From Opitutus sp. (GTDB lineage Bacteria; Verrucomicrobiota; Verrucomicrobiae; Opitutales; Opitutaceae), in NCBI GenBank assembly GCA_009695065.1, contig SIBR01000031.1, positions 1 through 45,280 on the forward strand: a stretch of 45,280 nt of DNA. The letters run 5' to 3'. The notes under the pieces were generated by a model. The model was not told where the DNA came from and did no database searches. It saw only the letters and a program-made list of their open reading frames with translations. Position numbers and translations under genes: made by a program. This document shows positions 8,401 to 17,978 of the stretch, piece by piece. Position 1 is the first letter of the stretch. Every line of letters starts with the position of its first letter.

Positions 8401-9609
8401 ATGCAAAATGTGATGGAAGACGGCATGCGCTGGTTCGGCCCCGACGACAGCGTGAGTCTGGCCGAGATTCGGCAGACCGGGGCGACGGCAATTTTCTCGG
8501 CGCTCCATGAGATTCCTTTCGGTGAGGCGTGGCCGGTCGAGCTGATTACGCGGCGGCGCGACGCGATCGCGGCGGCCGGGCTGGCCTGGCGCGTGGTCGA
8601 GTCGGTGCCCGTGCACGAGTCGATCAAGACGAGGACGGGGGACTTTGCCAGCCACATCGAAAATTACCGCATAACGCTCGAGCGGATCGGGGCCGCCGGC
8701 ATTGAAGTGGTCGTCTATAATTTCATGCCGGTGATGGATTGGGTGCGCACCGATTTGCATCACCGCCTCCCCGACGGCACCGAGGCCCTGCTGTACGATC
8801 CGGTGAAATTTGCGGCCTTTGATCTTTTCGCGCTGGGCCGGGCGGGTGCCGAGCGGGATTTCACCGCGGCCCAGCGCGCGGCGGCGAAGAACTTCTGGGG
8901 ATCACAAACCGACGAGGCCCGGCGGGCGCTCATCGCGCAGACCCTCGACCTCTTTCCGGGCGTGCGGCTGGGGCTGACCCTAGATGGCCTGCGGACGATG
9001 CTGGCGCGCTACGCGGCGATCGATTCCCGGCAACTGAAACAAAATCTGCTGCTGTTCCTCGAGGCGATTGTGCCGTCGGCGGAGGCGGCTGGGGTGCGAC
9101 TGGCGATTCACCCGGATGATCCACCGTTTCCGGTCCTGGGCTTGCCGCGGATCGTTTCGACGGAGGGCGATCTGCGCGACATCCTCGCCATGGTCGAGAG
9201 CCCGGCGAACGGCCTGTGTTATTGCACGGGCTCGCTGAGCGTGCGGGACGACAATGACCTGGCGGGGATCGTCCGTCGCCTCGGCCCGCGGGTGAACGCG
9301 GTGCACCTGCGGAGCGTGCAGCGCGAAGCCAGTGGCATTTTCTACGAGGCCAATCACCTCGAAGGCAGCGTCGACATGCCGGCGGTCGTGCGCGCGCTCC
9401 TGGAGGAACAGGCCTCGCGTCAGCGCGGCGGCCGTCGCGACTGGCAGCTGACTTTGCGGCCCGACCACGGCCACGTGATGCTGGATGACTTCAAGCGCCC
9501 GGCGCCAGCGTGTCCGGGCTACTCGCTCATCGGCCGGCTCCGCGGCCTCGCCGAGTTGCGGGGCTTGCAGCTGGGGATTTCCCGCTCGCTTGACCGCGGC
9601 GGAGATTAA
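8401..9609 (+). CDS. uxuA: Mannonate dehydratase UxuA
   Basis: The 402-residue protein matches the UxuA family throughout: MRWFGPDDSVSLAEIRQTGA at the N-terminus, ALHEIPFGEAW near residue 40, then VVESVPVHESIK, VVVYNFMPVMDWVRTDLH and the C-terminal HLRSVQRE and RPDHGHVMLDD segments that hold metal-binding residues. The enzyme converts D-mannonate to 2-keto-3-deoxygluconate in glucuronate breakdown. Length is normal for the family (about 390-400). ATG 8401 is used; an in-frame ATG at 8413 is also possible. An ExuT-like hexuronate transporter lies 7 kb downstream. The other glucuronate genes (uxaC, uxuB, kdgK) are not in the window. Confidence 0.93.
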   Translation: MQNVMEDGMRWFGPDDSVSLAEIRQTGATAIFSALHEIPFGEAWPVELITRRRDAIAAAGLAWRVVESVPVHESIKTRTGDFASHIENYRITLERIGAAGIEVVVYNFMPVMDWVRTDLHHRLPDGTEALLYDPVKFAAFDLFALGRAGAERDFTAAQRAAAKNFWGSQTDEARRALIAQTLDLFPGVRLGLTLDGLRTMLARYAAIDSRQLKQNLLLFLEAIVPSAEAAGVRLAIHPDDPPFPVLGLPRIVSTEGDLRDILAMVESPANGLCYCTGSLSVRDDNDLAGIVRRLGPRVNAVHLRSVQREASGIFYEANHLEGSVDMPAVVRALLEEQASRQRGGRRDWQLTLRPDHGHVMLDDFKRPAPACPGYSLIGRLRGLAELRGLQLGISRSLDRGGD

Positions 9610-9738
9610 CGAGCAGGCGCGACTGAGATTCCGTTAGCAGCGTGGACGGCCGCCGCGCTCCGATCGGGGCGCCGCGTCTTCGTGGGCCAGCCGGGGATTG
9701 ATTAACACCGGTTTCCGGGATAGGGATTTTTTGCCTTC

Positions 9739-11135
9739 GTGAAAAAGATTCCGCTGCGTTCCGTTCCGATTGACCGGCGCGATTTTTGCCGTCGCCTCGC
9801 GGGCGTCGGCGCGGTGATGGCGGCACCGCTGCTCATACCGTCACGATTGCTGGGCGCCAACGCCCCGAGCAGCCGGGTTCGCGTGGGTCATATCGGTTGC
9901 GGTCGGATTGGGCAGGGTCATGACATGCCGGGAGTCGTAAAGTCGGGCCTGGCCGATGTTGTCGCGGTGTGCGACCTGGACGCCCGGCGCCGGGCCGAGG
10001 GAGCCGTGGTGGTCGCGCAGCTGGGCGCGGGAACCGGTGCGCCCGTGGCGAAGGTGGACCAGTATGGCGATTACCGTGAACTGCTCGCGAGACGGACCTC
10101 GACGCGGTCGTGATCAGGACGCCCGATCACTGGCATGCCCAGCTCGCGATTAGCGCCGTCAACGCTGGCAAGGATATTTATCTGCAGAAGCCAATGACGA
10201 TGACCCATGCCGAAGGGGTGCGGTTGCGCGAAGCGGTCACCCGGACCGGTCGGATTTTTCAACTTGGCAGCCAGCAGCATTCCTGGGGGCCGCATGAACA
10301 GTTTCGCCAGGCCTGCGAATTCGTGCGCAGCGGGCGCGTCGGCCAGCTCCAGCAGGTCTAAATCGGGCTGCCCATCGATCCGACCGCCCCGGACGAACCC
10401 GAGCAACCGGTGCCGGCGGGATTTAATTACGAAGCGTGGTTGGGCCCCACGCCGAACGTCTATTATACCGAGCAACGCGGCCATCCCCGGCGCGACTACA
10501 GTCGTCCCGGTTGGTTGCGCAACGATGCCTATTGCCTCGGGATGATTATGGGCTGGGGCGCCCATCATTTCGACACGGCGCATTAGGGCATGGATGTTGA
10601 ACTGGGCGGTCCGAAGTAAATCGAGGGCTGGGGCGACTTCCCTTCGAACAAGATTTGGAACGTCCACGGTGCCTACCGCGTGGAACTCACCTATCCCGGC
10701 GGTGTGCGCCTGTCAGTGTCGGACAAATTTCAAAACGGGATCAAGTTCATCGACGATGAAGGCTGGATTTTGTGTGCCGTGACGGGGTGGCCACCGCCAG
10801 CGATCCTGCTGGTTCGGGCGGGCCGTTAAAATGGCTCGATGCGAGCAAACCGAGCTTGCTCGAAGCCCAAGGCGTCACCGTGAAGTTTCCGTCCAGCCTT
10901 TCGCATCATCGGAACTGGCTCGAAGGCGTGAAGTCGCGCCGGACGCCCTTGGCGCCCGCCCCGGTGGCGCACCGCGCCAACACCGCGTGCATCGTGAGTT
11001 GGATTCGATGAAGCTCGGCCGTCCGCTGACGTGGGATTTAGCCGCCGAGCGGTTCGTCGAAGATGAGGCGCCAACTCGATGCTCGCGCGGACCGAGCGCG
11101 CACCCTACGGAATTTTCCGGCCCGCCGAAGTCTGA
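9739..11135 (+). pseudogene. Gfo/Idh/MocA-family oxidoreductase, multiply disrupted
   Basis: The parts can be joined in order. A GTG start is followed by a twin-arginine leader (RRDFCRRLAGVGAVMAA) and the Rossmann motif VGHIGCGRIGQGHD. A frame change near 10085-10095 leads into DLDAVVIRTPDHWHAQLAIS and DIYLQKPMTMTHAEG, the NAD-binding/catalytic 'TPDHWHA...KP' block. In-frame stops follow at 10359 (TAA), 10584 (TAG, where W is expected in DTAHWGMD) and 10617 (TAA). Further frame changes near 10770, 11007 and 11066 precede a C-terminus reading MLARTERAPYGIF and a stop at 11133-11135. At least four indels and three nonsense changes show a genuinely decayed gene. The intact form would be an exported sugar oxidoreductase, common in Planctomycetes and Verrucomicrobia. 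Confidence 0.9.
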
Positions 11136-11213
11136 GGGCCGTGGACGGCTCGTGCGCCACCGGAACGAGGGCTGCGGACCTCGCGCCGATTCACCGACCG
11201 GATAGAGGTGGCC

Positions 11214-11842
11214 CTAGAAATACTTCACGCACGTGGCGCCGTTCGCGTCCGTAAAGGTCAGCATGCCCGGTTCAACCTTGGTCAGTCGCAGGCTGAGATT
11301 CCGATCGACGATGTCATTTACCGATAGACCCGGTCGTTCATGAGAACGCGGCTTTCGGTGCCGGATGGGCGGACGCCCGCGACGGTGGCTGGCGGGGACG
11401 TCGTGGGCGCTGCCGCGACTGGTGCCGCCGCGGGAGAATCGATGGAACGTGGGGCCGTGCTGACCGGTGTCGCCGGGGGCTTTTCCATCGGCGGCGGAGT
11501 TGGCTCGACTGCGGTGGCGGCGACGGGCGGTGGCGTTATTTTGGGTGCCACGATCGCCGGCACGGTCGATGCCGTTTGGCTTTCCCCCTTGGCCACCGCT
11601 GGTGGCGTGGTCACGGCCGCCGGCGCGCGGGGCGACGGCCGATTGATAAAATAGACGGTCGTCACCACAGCCAAAACGAAAAGCACCAACCCGCTGCTCG
11701 CGTAGAGGACGAGGGTCTTGGCGTTCCGGGGCGGGGCGCGTCGTTCCACCCGCATCCCACCGTCGGCCCCCGGCGTGAAGCCAACGGGGTCGGCGGTTCG
11801 CAAACGCTGAGCCTTTTTCAAGGCTTCATTGATCAAGCTCAT
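11214..11842 (-). pseudogene. GspB-like secretion accessory protein, C-terminal frameshift
   Basis: The N-terminus MSLINEALKKAQRLR is typical of GspB/ExeB-type proteins. A membrane helix (TLVLYASSGLVLFVLAVVTT) and a long Pro/Ala/Thr-rich periplasmic linker follow. The frame stops at 11318-11320 right after RVLMNDRVYR. One base further on, the neighbouring frame continues with NDIVDRNLSLRLTKVEPGML and TFTDANGATCVKYF to a stop at 11216-11214. That reads as the missing part of the small C-terminal GspB domain. A single-base deletion after CGG explains it. It could be a real truncation, a sequencing error, or a tolerated shortening. The gene follows the GspA-like ATPase gene after 7 bases, as in known gspAB pairs. 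Confidence 0.72.
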
Positions 11843-11849
11843 GCGCGTT

Positions 11850-12663
11850 CTAGGCGGTCAGATTCTTCATGTCCCGCACCGCCCGGCGCACGTCCCAGTA
11901 ATTGACCTCATCGGACTCGCGGATGAAGGCGGACAGGATCGCCTTGTCGCAAAGATTGTTCACGATGCGCGGAATTTCCCCGCTACCGCGATGGATGGCG
12001 CGCAGGGCCCACTTCGTGAATCCGGGCCGGCCGCTGCCGCCGGCCAACGAAAGGCGGTGCTGGATATAGTGGGAGATGTCCGGGCTGGATAACGGGTGCA
12101 GTTCGTAGTGGACGAGAATCCGCTGGCGAAGCTGGCGCAGTTCATCGCGGGTCAGCACCTCCTTGAGCTCGGGCTGGCCCATGAGCACAATCTGGAGGAG
12201 CTTTTGCCGGTCGGTCTCGAGGTTGGATAGCAGGCGGATTTGCTCGAGCACATCGACCTTCAGGTTCTGGGCCTCGTCGATGATCAGGACGATGTCGCGA
12301 CCTTTTCGATCCGATCGAGCAACACCCGGTTCACCTGGGCGCCGAGATCGTTCTGGCTGCGGGAGATCTTTGTCTCACCGAGTTCGGTGAGGATGGACTT
12401 GAGCATCTGGGTTTCGGTGATTCGCGGATTGAGGATCAACGCCGTGTCAAAATGCGCCGGATCTAGGTCGTTCAGGAACCGGCGGCAGAGGGTCGTCTTG
12501 CCGCAGCTCACTTCGCCGACAAGCACGATGAAGCTCTTTTTTCGCGCACCCCGTACTTGAGGTGCTGGAGGGCCTCCTGATGGGTCGGACTGAGGTAAAG
12601 GAACCGCGGGTCGGGAGTGATGTTGAACGGCATCTCTCGAAACCCATAATAGCTCTGATACAT
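11850..12663 (-). pseudogene. ExeA/GspA-like AAA ATPase, two frameshifts
   Basis: The family start MYQSYYGFREMPFNITPDPR is followed by FLYLSPTHQEALQHLKYGVR. At a run of six A (about 12537-12542) the frame breaks, and the sense continues with VLVGEVSCGKTTLCRRFLND, a Walker A motif with S where G is usual. A second break near 12297-12302 precedes DIVLIIDEAQNLKVDVLEQI (Walker B, split over the two track frames). The sense then continues through LMGQPELKEVL and the sensor region to the stop at 11850. With seven A and one extra base the whole protein of about 270 residues would be restored and no nonsense change is present. Both real decay and consensus sequencing error are therefore possible. GspA with GspB helps place the type II secretin in the envelope. 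Confidence 0.75.
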
Positions 12664-12790
12664 GTGGAAACTCGCCGTGGCGCGACCCGGGCGTGAACGC
12701 ACGCCAAATTCAACAGACCCGAGTCGGTGGGTCGGTTTGAAATCTCCTTTACTCCGCTTAATCGCGTCCTGTTTATCCGATTAACCCTTC

Positions 12791-13072
12791 GTGAACGTCC
12801 ACCGCCTCATCGCCAGCCTCTATGTCCTGCTCCTGCTGGGAATGGGCTTGGGCGCGGGGGCATTTTTCCTCGAGGCCCGGGCGCAGTACCGCCAGCTGAA
12901 GCAGACTGAGCTGACCAACCGCCTGCGGCTCGAAGAGGCGACGACGCGGCTCCGCGAGCAGGAGAAGGTACTGGAGCGGCTTCGCACGGATCGCGACTTC
13001 GTCGAGAAAGTCATCCGCAAACGTCTCGGCTACGCCAAGCCGGGTGAAGTCATCTTTCGTTTCGAGGACTAA
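12791..13072 (+). CDS. FtsB/DivIC-like septum formation initiator
   Basis: This 93-residue protein has one N-terminal membrane helix (about residues 7-27) and then a charged coiled coil (RQLKQTELTNRLRLEEATTR onward). It ends with the conserved DRDFVEKVIRKRLGYAKPGE patch, which matches the 'E..AR..LGM.KPGE' end of FtsB/DivIC proteins. Such proteins bridge FtsL and FtsQ in the divisome. The start is a GTG at 12791. The stop codon overlaps the start of the next gene (TAATG at 13070-13074), so the two are very probably co-translated. The size is typical. Confidence 0.85.
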   Translation: MNVHRLIASLYVLLLLGMGLGAGAFFLEARAQYRQLKQTELTNRLRLEEATTRLREQEKVLERLRTDRDFVEKVIRKRLGYAKPGEVIFRFED

Positions 13073-14478
13073 TGAATAACCACCACGTGCTGGCCGCCTT
13101 TCAAAAGGCCGGACAGGGCCAGGTCTTTGCCTTCTTCGACCAGCTGGCTCCCGCGGCGCAACAGCGGTTGCTCGCGGAGGCCGCAGAAATCGATTTGGTC
13201 GAGGTGGACCGATTGAATCGGACGTTGCTGGCTAGGCAGGTCGCGGCGGGCGCCAACGTGGACGGCTTGGCTCCGGCACCGTACGAGAAGCGGCCGGAGC
13301 ACGGGGGCGATCGCCCGGCCTGGGCCACGGCGAAGGCGGCGGGCGAGGCGGCTTTGCGCGCCGGGCGCGTGGCCGCTTTCATGGTGGCGGGCGGCGAGGG
13401 CACGCGGCTGGGTTACGATGGACCGAAGGGGACGTTCCCCGTCACGCCGCTCAAGCGCAAACCGCTCTTTCAGGTGTTGGCCGAAAAGATCCTCGCGGCG
13501 GGCCGGCGATACGGCCGGCCGCTTCACTGGTTCATCATGACGAGTCACGCGAACCACGCGGCGACTGAGGCGTACTTTGCCGAGCACGCGTACTTCGGGC
13601 TCGTGCGGGCCCGCGTGCATTTCTTCCGGCAAGGCCGGATGCCGGCAGTAAATTTCGAAGGCAAGATTCTGCTCGCGGCGAAGGATGCGATTGCCCTTTC
13701 GCCGGACGGCCACGGCGGCTCGCTGCGCGCGCTCGAGCGGAGCGGCGCCCTCGACCTGATGCAGCGCGAGGGGATCGATATCCTCAGTTACTTCCAGGTC
13801 GATAACCCCCTGGTACGTTGCATCGACCCGGCCTTTATCGGCTGGCACATTCTGGGCGGCTCGGAGATGTCGAGCAAGATGGTGCCGAAGGCTTATGCCC
13901 GCGAAAAAGTTGGCGTCTTTTGCGTCCAGAACGGGAAGACGGTCGTGCTCGAGTATTCGGATTTGCCGGGAGCGGTACAGGACGAAACCGACGCGCAGAG
14001 TCAGATTCGTTTTTGTGCCGGCAGCATCGCGATTCACCTGTTGGATCGGGAATTTGTGCGGCGGATGGCAACGGGTGCCATCGCGTTGCTGTGGCACCGG
14101 GCGGACAAGAAGATTCCCACTGTCGACGCGACGGGCGCGGCCACCAAGCCGGAGAAGCCGAACGGGGTAAAATTCGAGATGTTTGTGTTCGATGCACTGC
14201 CCTTTGCGCGCCACCCGGTGGTGATTGAGACGCTGCGGGAGGACGATTTTTCCCCGGTCAAGAATGTCGAGGGCGTCGATTCGCCGGCCAGCTGTCGCGA
14301 AGACCAGCTCAAGCAGTTCGGGCGCTGGCTGGCTGCCAACGGGGCCACGCTTCCCGCGACGCCCGTCCCGGTCGTCGAGGTTTCGCCGTTGTTCGGCTAT
14401 GACGAGGACTCGTTTGCCGACGCGTGGAAAAAACTGTCGCCCAAACCGTTGGTCCATGACGGACTTTATCTGGAATAG
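13072..14478 (+). CDS. UTP:sugar-1-phosphate uridylyltransferase (UDPGP, AGX-like)
   Basis: The 468-residue protein belongs to the UDPGP type 1 family. The nucleotide-binding signature GGEGTRLG is at 107-114, followed by PKGTFPV (118-124), the UTP/sugar site around LSYFQVDNPLVRCIDPAFIG, and KMVPKAYAREKVGVF with VLEYSDLP. It resembles eukaryotic-type UDP-N-acetylglucosamine pyrophosphorylase (AGX) more than bacterial GlmU or GalU. It should make UDP-GlcNAc or another UDP-hexose from UTP and the sugar 1-phosphate in the cytoplasm. The phosphoglucomutase gene 27 bases downstream would supply glucose-1-phosphate, so UDP-glucose is an alternative product. Confidence 0.88.
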   Translation: MNNHHVLAAFQKAGQGQVFAFFDQLAPAAQQRLLAEAAEIDLVEVDRLNRTLLARQVAAGANVDGLAPAPYEKRPEHGGDRPAWATAKAAGEAALRAGRVAAFMVAGGEGTRLGYDGPKGTFPVTPLKRKPLFQVLAEKILAAGRRYGRPLHWFIMTSHANHAATEAYFAEHAYFGLVRARVHFFRQGRMPAVNFEGKILLAAKDAIALSPDGHGGSLRALERSGALDLMQREGIDILSYFQVDNPLVRCIDPAFIGWHILGGSEMSSKMVPKAYAREKVGVFCVQNGKTVVLEYSDLPGAVQDETDAQSQIRFCAGSIAIHLLDREFVRRMATGAIALLWHRADKKIPTVDATGAATKPEKPNGVKFEMFVFDALPFARHPVVIETLREDDFSPVKNVEGVDSPASCREDQLKQFGRWLAANGATLPATPVPVVEVSPLFGYDEDSFADAWKKLSPKPLVHDGLYLE

Positions 14479-14505
14479 ACTTTCAACCACGGCGGAATTT
14501 TTTCC

Positions 14506-16455
14506 ATGTCGACTCTCGTTCGTATCAATGCCGCCGCCAAAGCCGGTCAGCTCCTGCCCGGCGCCGCGGAAAATCTGACCGCCTTTCTCGCCGCCGAGCT
14601 GCCGGCCTGGGCCGTCGCAAGTATCGATGAACTCGTGGCCAGACAGGCGTGGGACGAACTCAACGATCGCTTCTTTCGGTTTCTCGAATTTGGCACCGGC
14701 GGCATGCGGGGGCGTACGATGGGGGTCACGGCCGCCGCCGCCGAGACGGGGGTGTTGAACGCGAACGGTTCGCCGGAGCACGCGGCGATCGGCAGTAACC
14801 TGCTCAATGACTTCACCCTGATCCGCGCGGTGATCGGGCTGTTTCGGTACACGAAGAAATACCTCGGGATAAAGGTCAGCTCCGCCAAGCCGCGGTTTGT
14901 CGTGGCGCACGATGTGAGGCACTTCTCGCGGCATTTCACCGAGCTGGCCGTGTCGACGTGGATGCAGCTGGGCGGTGAAGCGTTCATGTTTGATGGCCCG
15001 CGTCCGACCCCGCAGCTGAGCTTTTCGGTGCGGTGGCTGAAGGCGCACGCCGGCGTCGTCATCACCGCGAGCCACAATCCGCCGCACGACAATGGCTTCA
15101 AGGCGTACTTCGAGGACGGCGCGCAGGTGGTCCCGCCGCATGACAAGGCCATTGTCGCGGAGGTGAAAGCGGTGCCGCTGGCCGAACTGGGGAAATTTCT
15201 CACCGCCAGACTCGAGGGCGTAACGACCCTGGGCCGCGAGGCCGACGATGCCTACCTCGCGGTGGCGACCAAGGCCGCGCTTGATCCGGCGGTCTGCCGG
15301 CAGGCGAAAATCAAGGTGGTGTTCACCAACATCCACGGCACCGGGGCGGTGCATTCGCTGCCGCTGCTCCTGCATGCCGGGTGCGAGGTTCGCCCGGTAC
15401 CCGAGCAGCTCGATTTCGACGCCCGTTTTCCCACGGTGAAATCGCCGAATCCCGAAAATGCCGAGGCGCTTTCCCGGGCCATCGCCATGGCGGAGCGCAC
15501 GGGTGCCGACGTGGTGCTGGCGACCGATCCCGATGCGGACCGGATGGGCTGTGCGGTGCGCAATGCCGCGGGCCGGATGGAACTGCTCACGGGCAATCAA
15601 ATCGGCGCCCTGCTCGCCGACTATCGGCTGACCAAGTTCAAGGAACTGGGTTGGATTCCCCGCGACGGGTCGCAGCGGGTCGCGATCGTCAAGACCTTCG
15701 TGACGACCCAACTGCAGGACGCCATTGGACGCGGTCAGGGGGTCAAGGTCATCAACACGCTCACTGGGTTCAAGTGGATCGCGTTGAAGCTGCGCCGGTA
15801 CGAGGACGAACTCCGTGCCGCGATGGGCCCCGGCCTCGACTACGACGCGACGTCCTTTGAGGAGCGCGCGAAACTATTGCAGCAGCACAGTACTTTCTAC
15901 GCGTTCGGCTGCGAGGAAAGTTACGGCTACCTCCCGAACGATTTGCTGCGCGACAAGGACGGCAATTCCGCCTGTCTGATGTTCGCCGAGCTGTGCGCCT
16001 GGGTGAAGAGCCGCGGGCTGACTGTGCCCGCGTATCTGGACGAGGTTTTTCTGCGCTACGGCTTCTATCTCGAGGGCGTAATCAACATTTACTACGAAGG
16101 CGCGAGCGGCAGTGAGAAGATTAAGCGGATTATCGATTCCTACCGGAAGAATCAGCCGAAGGGCTTTGGCGAGGTGCGCGTGGTGCAGTTCCAGGACTTT
16201 GGTCGCGAGAAATTCTTCGATGCCGATGGCGAACAGATTCCGTCGCAGGATCTTTATATTGTCTCGCTCGCCAACGGCTATTCGTTTGCTGCGCGTGGGA
16301 GCGGCACGGAGCCGAAGATGAAGTTCTACCTCTTTGCCAACGAGAAAGTCGCGACGGCCGCCGAGCTGCCCGCCGTGAAGGCGAGGGTGCGGGCGACACT
16401 CGATGGGCTGAGCAAGTTGATCGAGGCCGATGCGAAGGCCAGGGCGGAAGGGTGA
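14506..16455 (+). CDS. Phosphoglucomutase/phosphomannomutase (alpha-PGM superfamily)
   Basis: The 649-residue enzyme has the four-domain alpha-D-phosphohexomutase layout. The phosphoserine loop TASHNPPHDNG is at 187-197 (catalytic S189), the metal loop DPDADR at 341-346, the sugar-specificity loop around GCEESYGYLPND, and the phosphate-binding loop GSGTEPK near 598. The N-terminal RFLEFGTGGMRG is characteristic of the PGM2/PgcA-like branch. It interconverts hexose 6- and 1-phosphates. Sitting directly after the UDP-sugar pyrophosphorylase gene, it probably feeds nucleotide-sugar synthesis for envelope glycans. The ATG at 14506 follows the preceding stop by 27 bases. Confidence 0.92.
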   Translation: MSTLVRINAAAKAGQLLPGAAENLTAFLAAELPAWAVASIDELVARQAWDELNDRFFRFLEFGTGGMRGRTMGVTAAAAETGVLNANGSPEHAAIGSNLLNDFTLIRAVIGLFRYTKKYLGIKVSSAKPRFVVAHDVRHFSRHFTELAVSTWMQLGGEAFMFDGPRPTPQLSFSVRWLKAHAGVVITASHNPPHDNGFKAYFEDGAQVVPPHDKAIVAEVKAVPLAELGKFLTARLEGVTTLGREADDAYLAVATKAALDPAVCRQAKIKVVFTNIHGTGAVHSLPLLLHAGCEVRPVPEQLDFDARFPTVKSPNPENAEALSRAIAMAERTGADVVLATDPDADRMGCAVRNAAGRMELLTGNQIGALLADYRLTKFKELGWIPRDGSQRVAIVKTFVTTQLQDAIGRGQGVKVINTLTGFKWIALKLRRYEDELRAAMGPGLDYDATSFEERAKLLQQHSTFYAFGCEESYGYLPNDLLRDKDGNSACLMFAELCAWVKSRGLTVPAYLDEVFLRYGFYLEGVINIYYEGASGSEKIKRIIDSYRKNQPKGFGEVRVVQFQDFGREKFFDADGEQIPSQDLYIVSLANGYSFAARGSGTEPKMKFYLFANEKVATAAELPAVKARVRATLDGLSKLIEADAKARAEG

Positions 16456-16477
16456 CCCCAATTTTGGGTGTTTTGGC

Positions 16478-16510
16478 AGGTGGACGGCGACCTCCGGGCG
16501 CCGTCCGCCT
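16478..16510. terminator. Bidirectional terminator hairpin
   Basis: AGGTGGACGGCG (16478-16489) pairs with CGCCGTCCGCCT (16499-16510) with one G-T wobble and a 9-base loop. It lies exactly between the convergent phosphoglucomutase and MFS genes and overlaps the MFS stop codon (16511-16509). A T-rich tract (TTTTGG) lies on the left side. Confidence 0.6.
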
Positions 16511-17798
16511 ATGCGGCTGCTTTTTCGGTGCCCGCCTGAAACTCGGGCAGCGGCTTCAGTTCGCCCAGCGCGAAGACCACGAGCGCGGCCGAGATCAGGG
16601 GCATGCTGCCGTAGCCGATGAACACCGGCATGTAGCCGTGGCGGTCAATCACCCATCCGCCCAGCCACATAAAAAGCATGCCGCCGAAACCGGCGCCCAT
16701 GCTGGCGAAACCCCAGATGGAACCGACCGAGTTGCGCGGGAAAACATCGGACGGGAACGCCAGCGTGTTGGTGTTGAAGCCGGTGTAGCCAAACGTGGCG
16801 GTGGAGATCAGCGCCATCGCGACCCAGACATTTGACGTGAAGGCGGCGGGAATTGCGGAGGTCATGAGCACGGCGAAGATGACGACGACCGTCTTTCGCG
16901 CCCGGGACGAAGGCACGCCCCGGCGGATCAATACGCCCGTCAGCCAGCCCCCGACGAGATTTCCCAGGTCGGCGGTGACGAAGGGAATCCAGGCCGTCAT
17001 TCCGATGCGGGCCAGGTCGAAGCTGTGCACGCTCTTCAGGTACTGCGGAAACCAGAAAATATAGAAGTACCAGGCCGGATCGAGAAACACCTTCGAGAGC
17101 GTGAGCACGCGGACAAATCGCGTTCGCAGCAGGCGCAGGGGCGCCACCGGCGGTACGTGTGCCTGCTGTTGGACATGGGCGGGCATCCGGTAAATTAACC
17201 ACCAGGCGACGAGCCAGCCGTAGCCCGTCAGCCCGACGACGAGAAATGCCGACGGCCAGCCGAAGCGGAGCACCAGCCACGCCATGACGGGCGGAGCCAG
17301 GATCGCACCGACGGAAGATCCGCTGTTGAAAATGCCGCACGCGAGGGCGCGTTCGCGCGCCGGAAACCATTCCGCCGCGATCTTGACGCCGGCCGGCCAG
17401 TTGCCCGCCTCGCCGATGCCGAGGAGAAAACGAAATCCCGCCAGCGACCACGGACCGCGGGCCAGGGAGTGGAGGAGCCCGGCGGTCGACCACCACGCAA
17501 TGCACATGGCGTAGCCGAGCTTGGTGCCGAGCTTGTCCACCAGCGGGCCGGAGAGGCCGTTCGAGATGGTGTAGGCGAGCATGAACGCCGAGAGCACGAA
17601 GCCGTAGTCCTCGTTGGTCATGTGGAACTCCTCGCGCAACACGGGCGCGACGACCGAGAGCGCCTGCCGATCGAGGTAGTTGATGACCGTCGCCATGAAC
17701 GCGAAGCCGATCATCACCCAACGCAGTCGCGACGGACGCGTCTCGACGTCATCGAGCGGTTGAGGAACGGGGGTCGCCGGCTGATTCAGCGCATTCAC
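16509..17798 (-). CDS. MFS transporter, anion:cation symporter family, ExuT-like
   Basis: The 429-residue protein has 12 predicted membrane helices. The family signature NYLDRQALSVVAPVLREEF follows helix 1, the loop 2-3 motif is GPLVDKLGTKLGYAM, and LLGIGEAGNWPAGVKIAAEW is characteristic of ACS-type hexuronate transporters. It most likely imports glucuronate or galacturonate with protons. That fits uxuA 7 kb away and the DUF2264 pseudogene directly upstream. The start is a GTG at 17798. Other organic acids are possible substrates of this family. Confidence 0.88.
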   Translation of the reverse strand: MNALNQPATPVPQPLDDVETRPSRLRWVMIGFAFMATVINYLDRQALSVVAPVLREEFHMTNEDYGFVLSAFMLAYTISNGLSGPLVDKLGTKLGYAMCIAWWSTAGLLHSLARGPWSLAGFRFLLGIGEAGNWPAGVKIAAEWFPARERALACGIFNSGSSVGAILAPPVMAWLVLRFGWPSAFLVVGLTGYGWLVAWWLIYRMPAHVQQQAHVPPVAPLRLLRTRFVRVLTLSKVFLDPAWYFYIFWFPQYLKSVHSFDLARIGMTAWIPFVTADLGNLVGGWLTGVLIRRGVPSSRARKTVVVIFAVLMTSAIPAAFTSNVWVAMALISTATFGYTGFNTNTLAFPSDVFPRNSVGSIWGFASMGAGFGGMLFMWLGGWVIDRHGYMPVFIGYGSMPLISAALVVFALGELKPLPEFQAGTEKAAA

Positions 17799-17978
17799 CG
17801 TGGGGAAGGAAACAGCCGCGGAGTCGGTGGGCCAGCACGATTGTGGCCAAATCGATCGAGCAGCCGATCGTAACCCTGCGCGGGTGGGCCGGGACCGATC
17901 ACCCCTGGAGTACCCCGTTCAACGCGGGCTTCGGAGCGCGTGATCGGCCGGAAGATTTTTCCCGGACAAAATTTTCTC

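Noticed and set aside
12727..12790. Possible promoter TTGAAA...TTAATC before the FtsB-like gene
   Set aside because: The spacing is about 15 bases and the -10 match is poor, so it was not listed as a feature.
13069..15711. 880-codon open frame on the minus strand
   Set aside because: It is antisense to the UDPGP and phosphoglucomutase genes, both of which have clear catalytic motifs. The conceptual product has no recognisable domain and is rich in Arg, His and Gly as expected for a shadow frame in GC-rich DNA.
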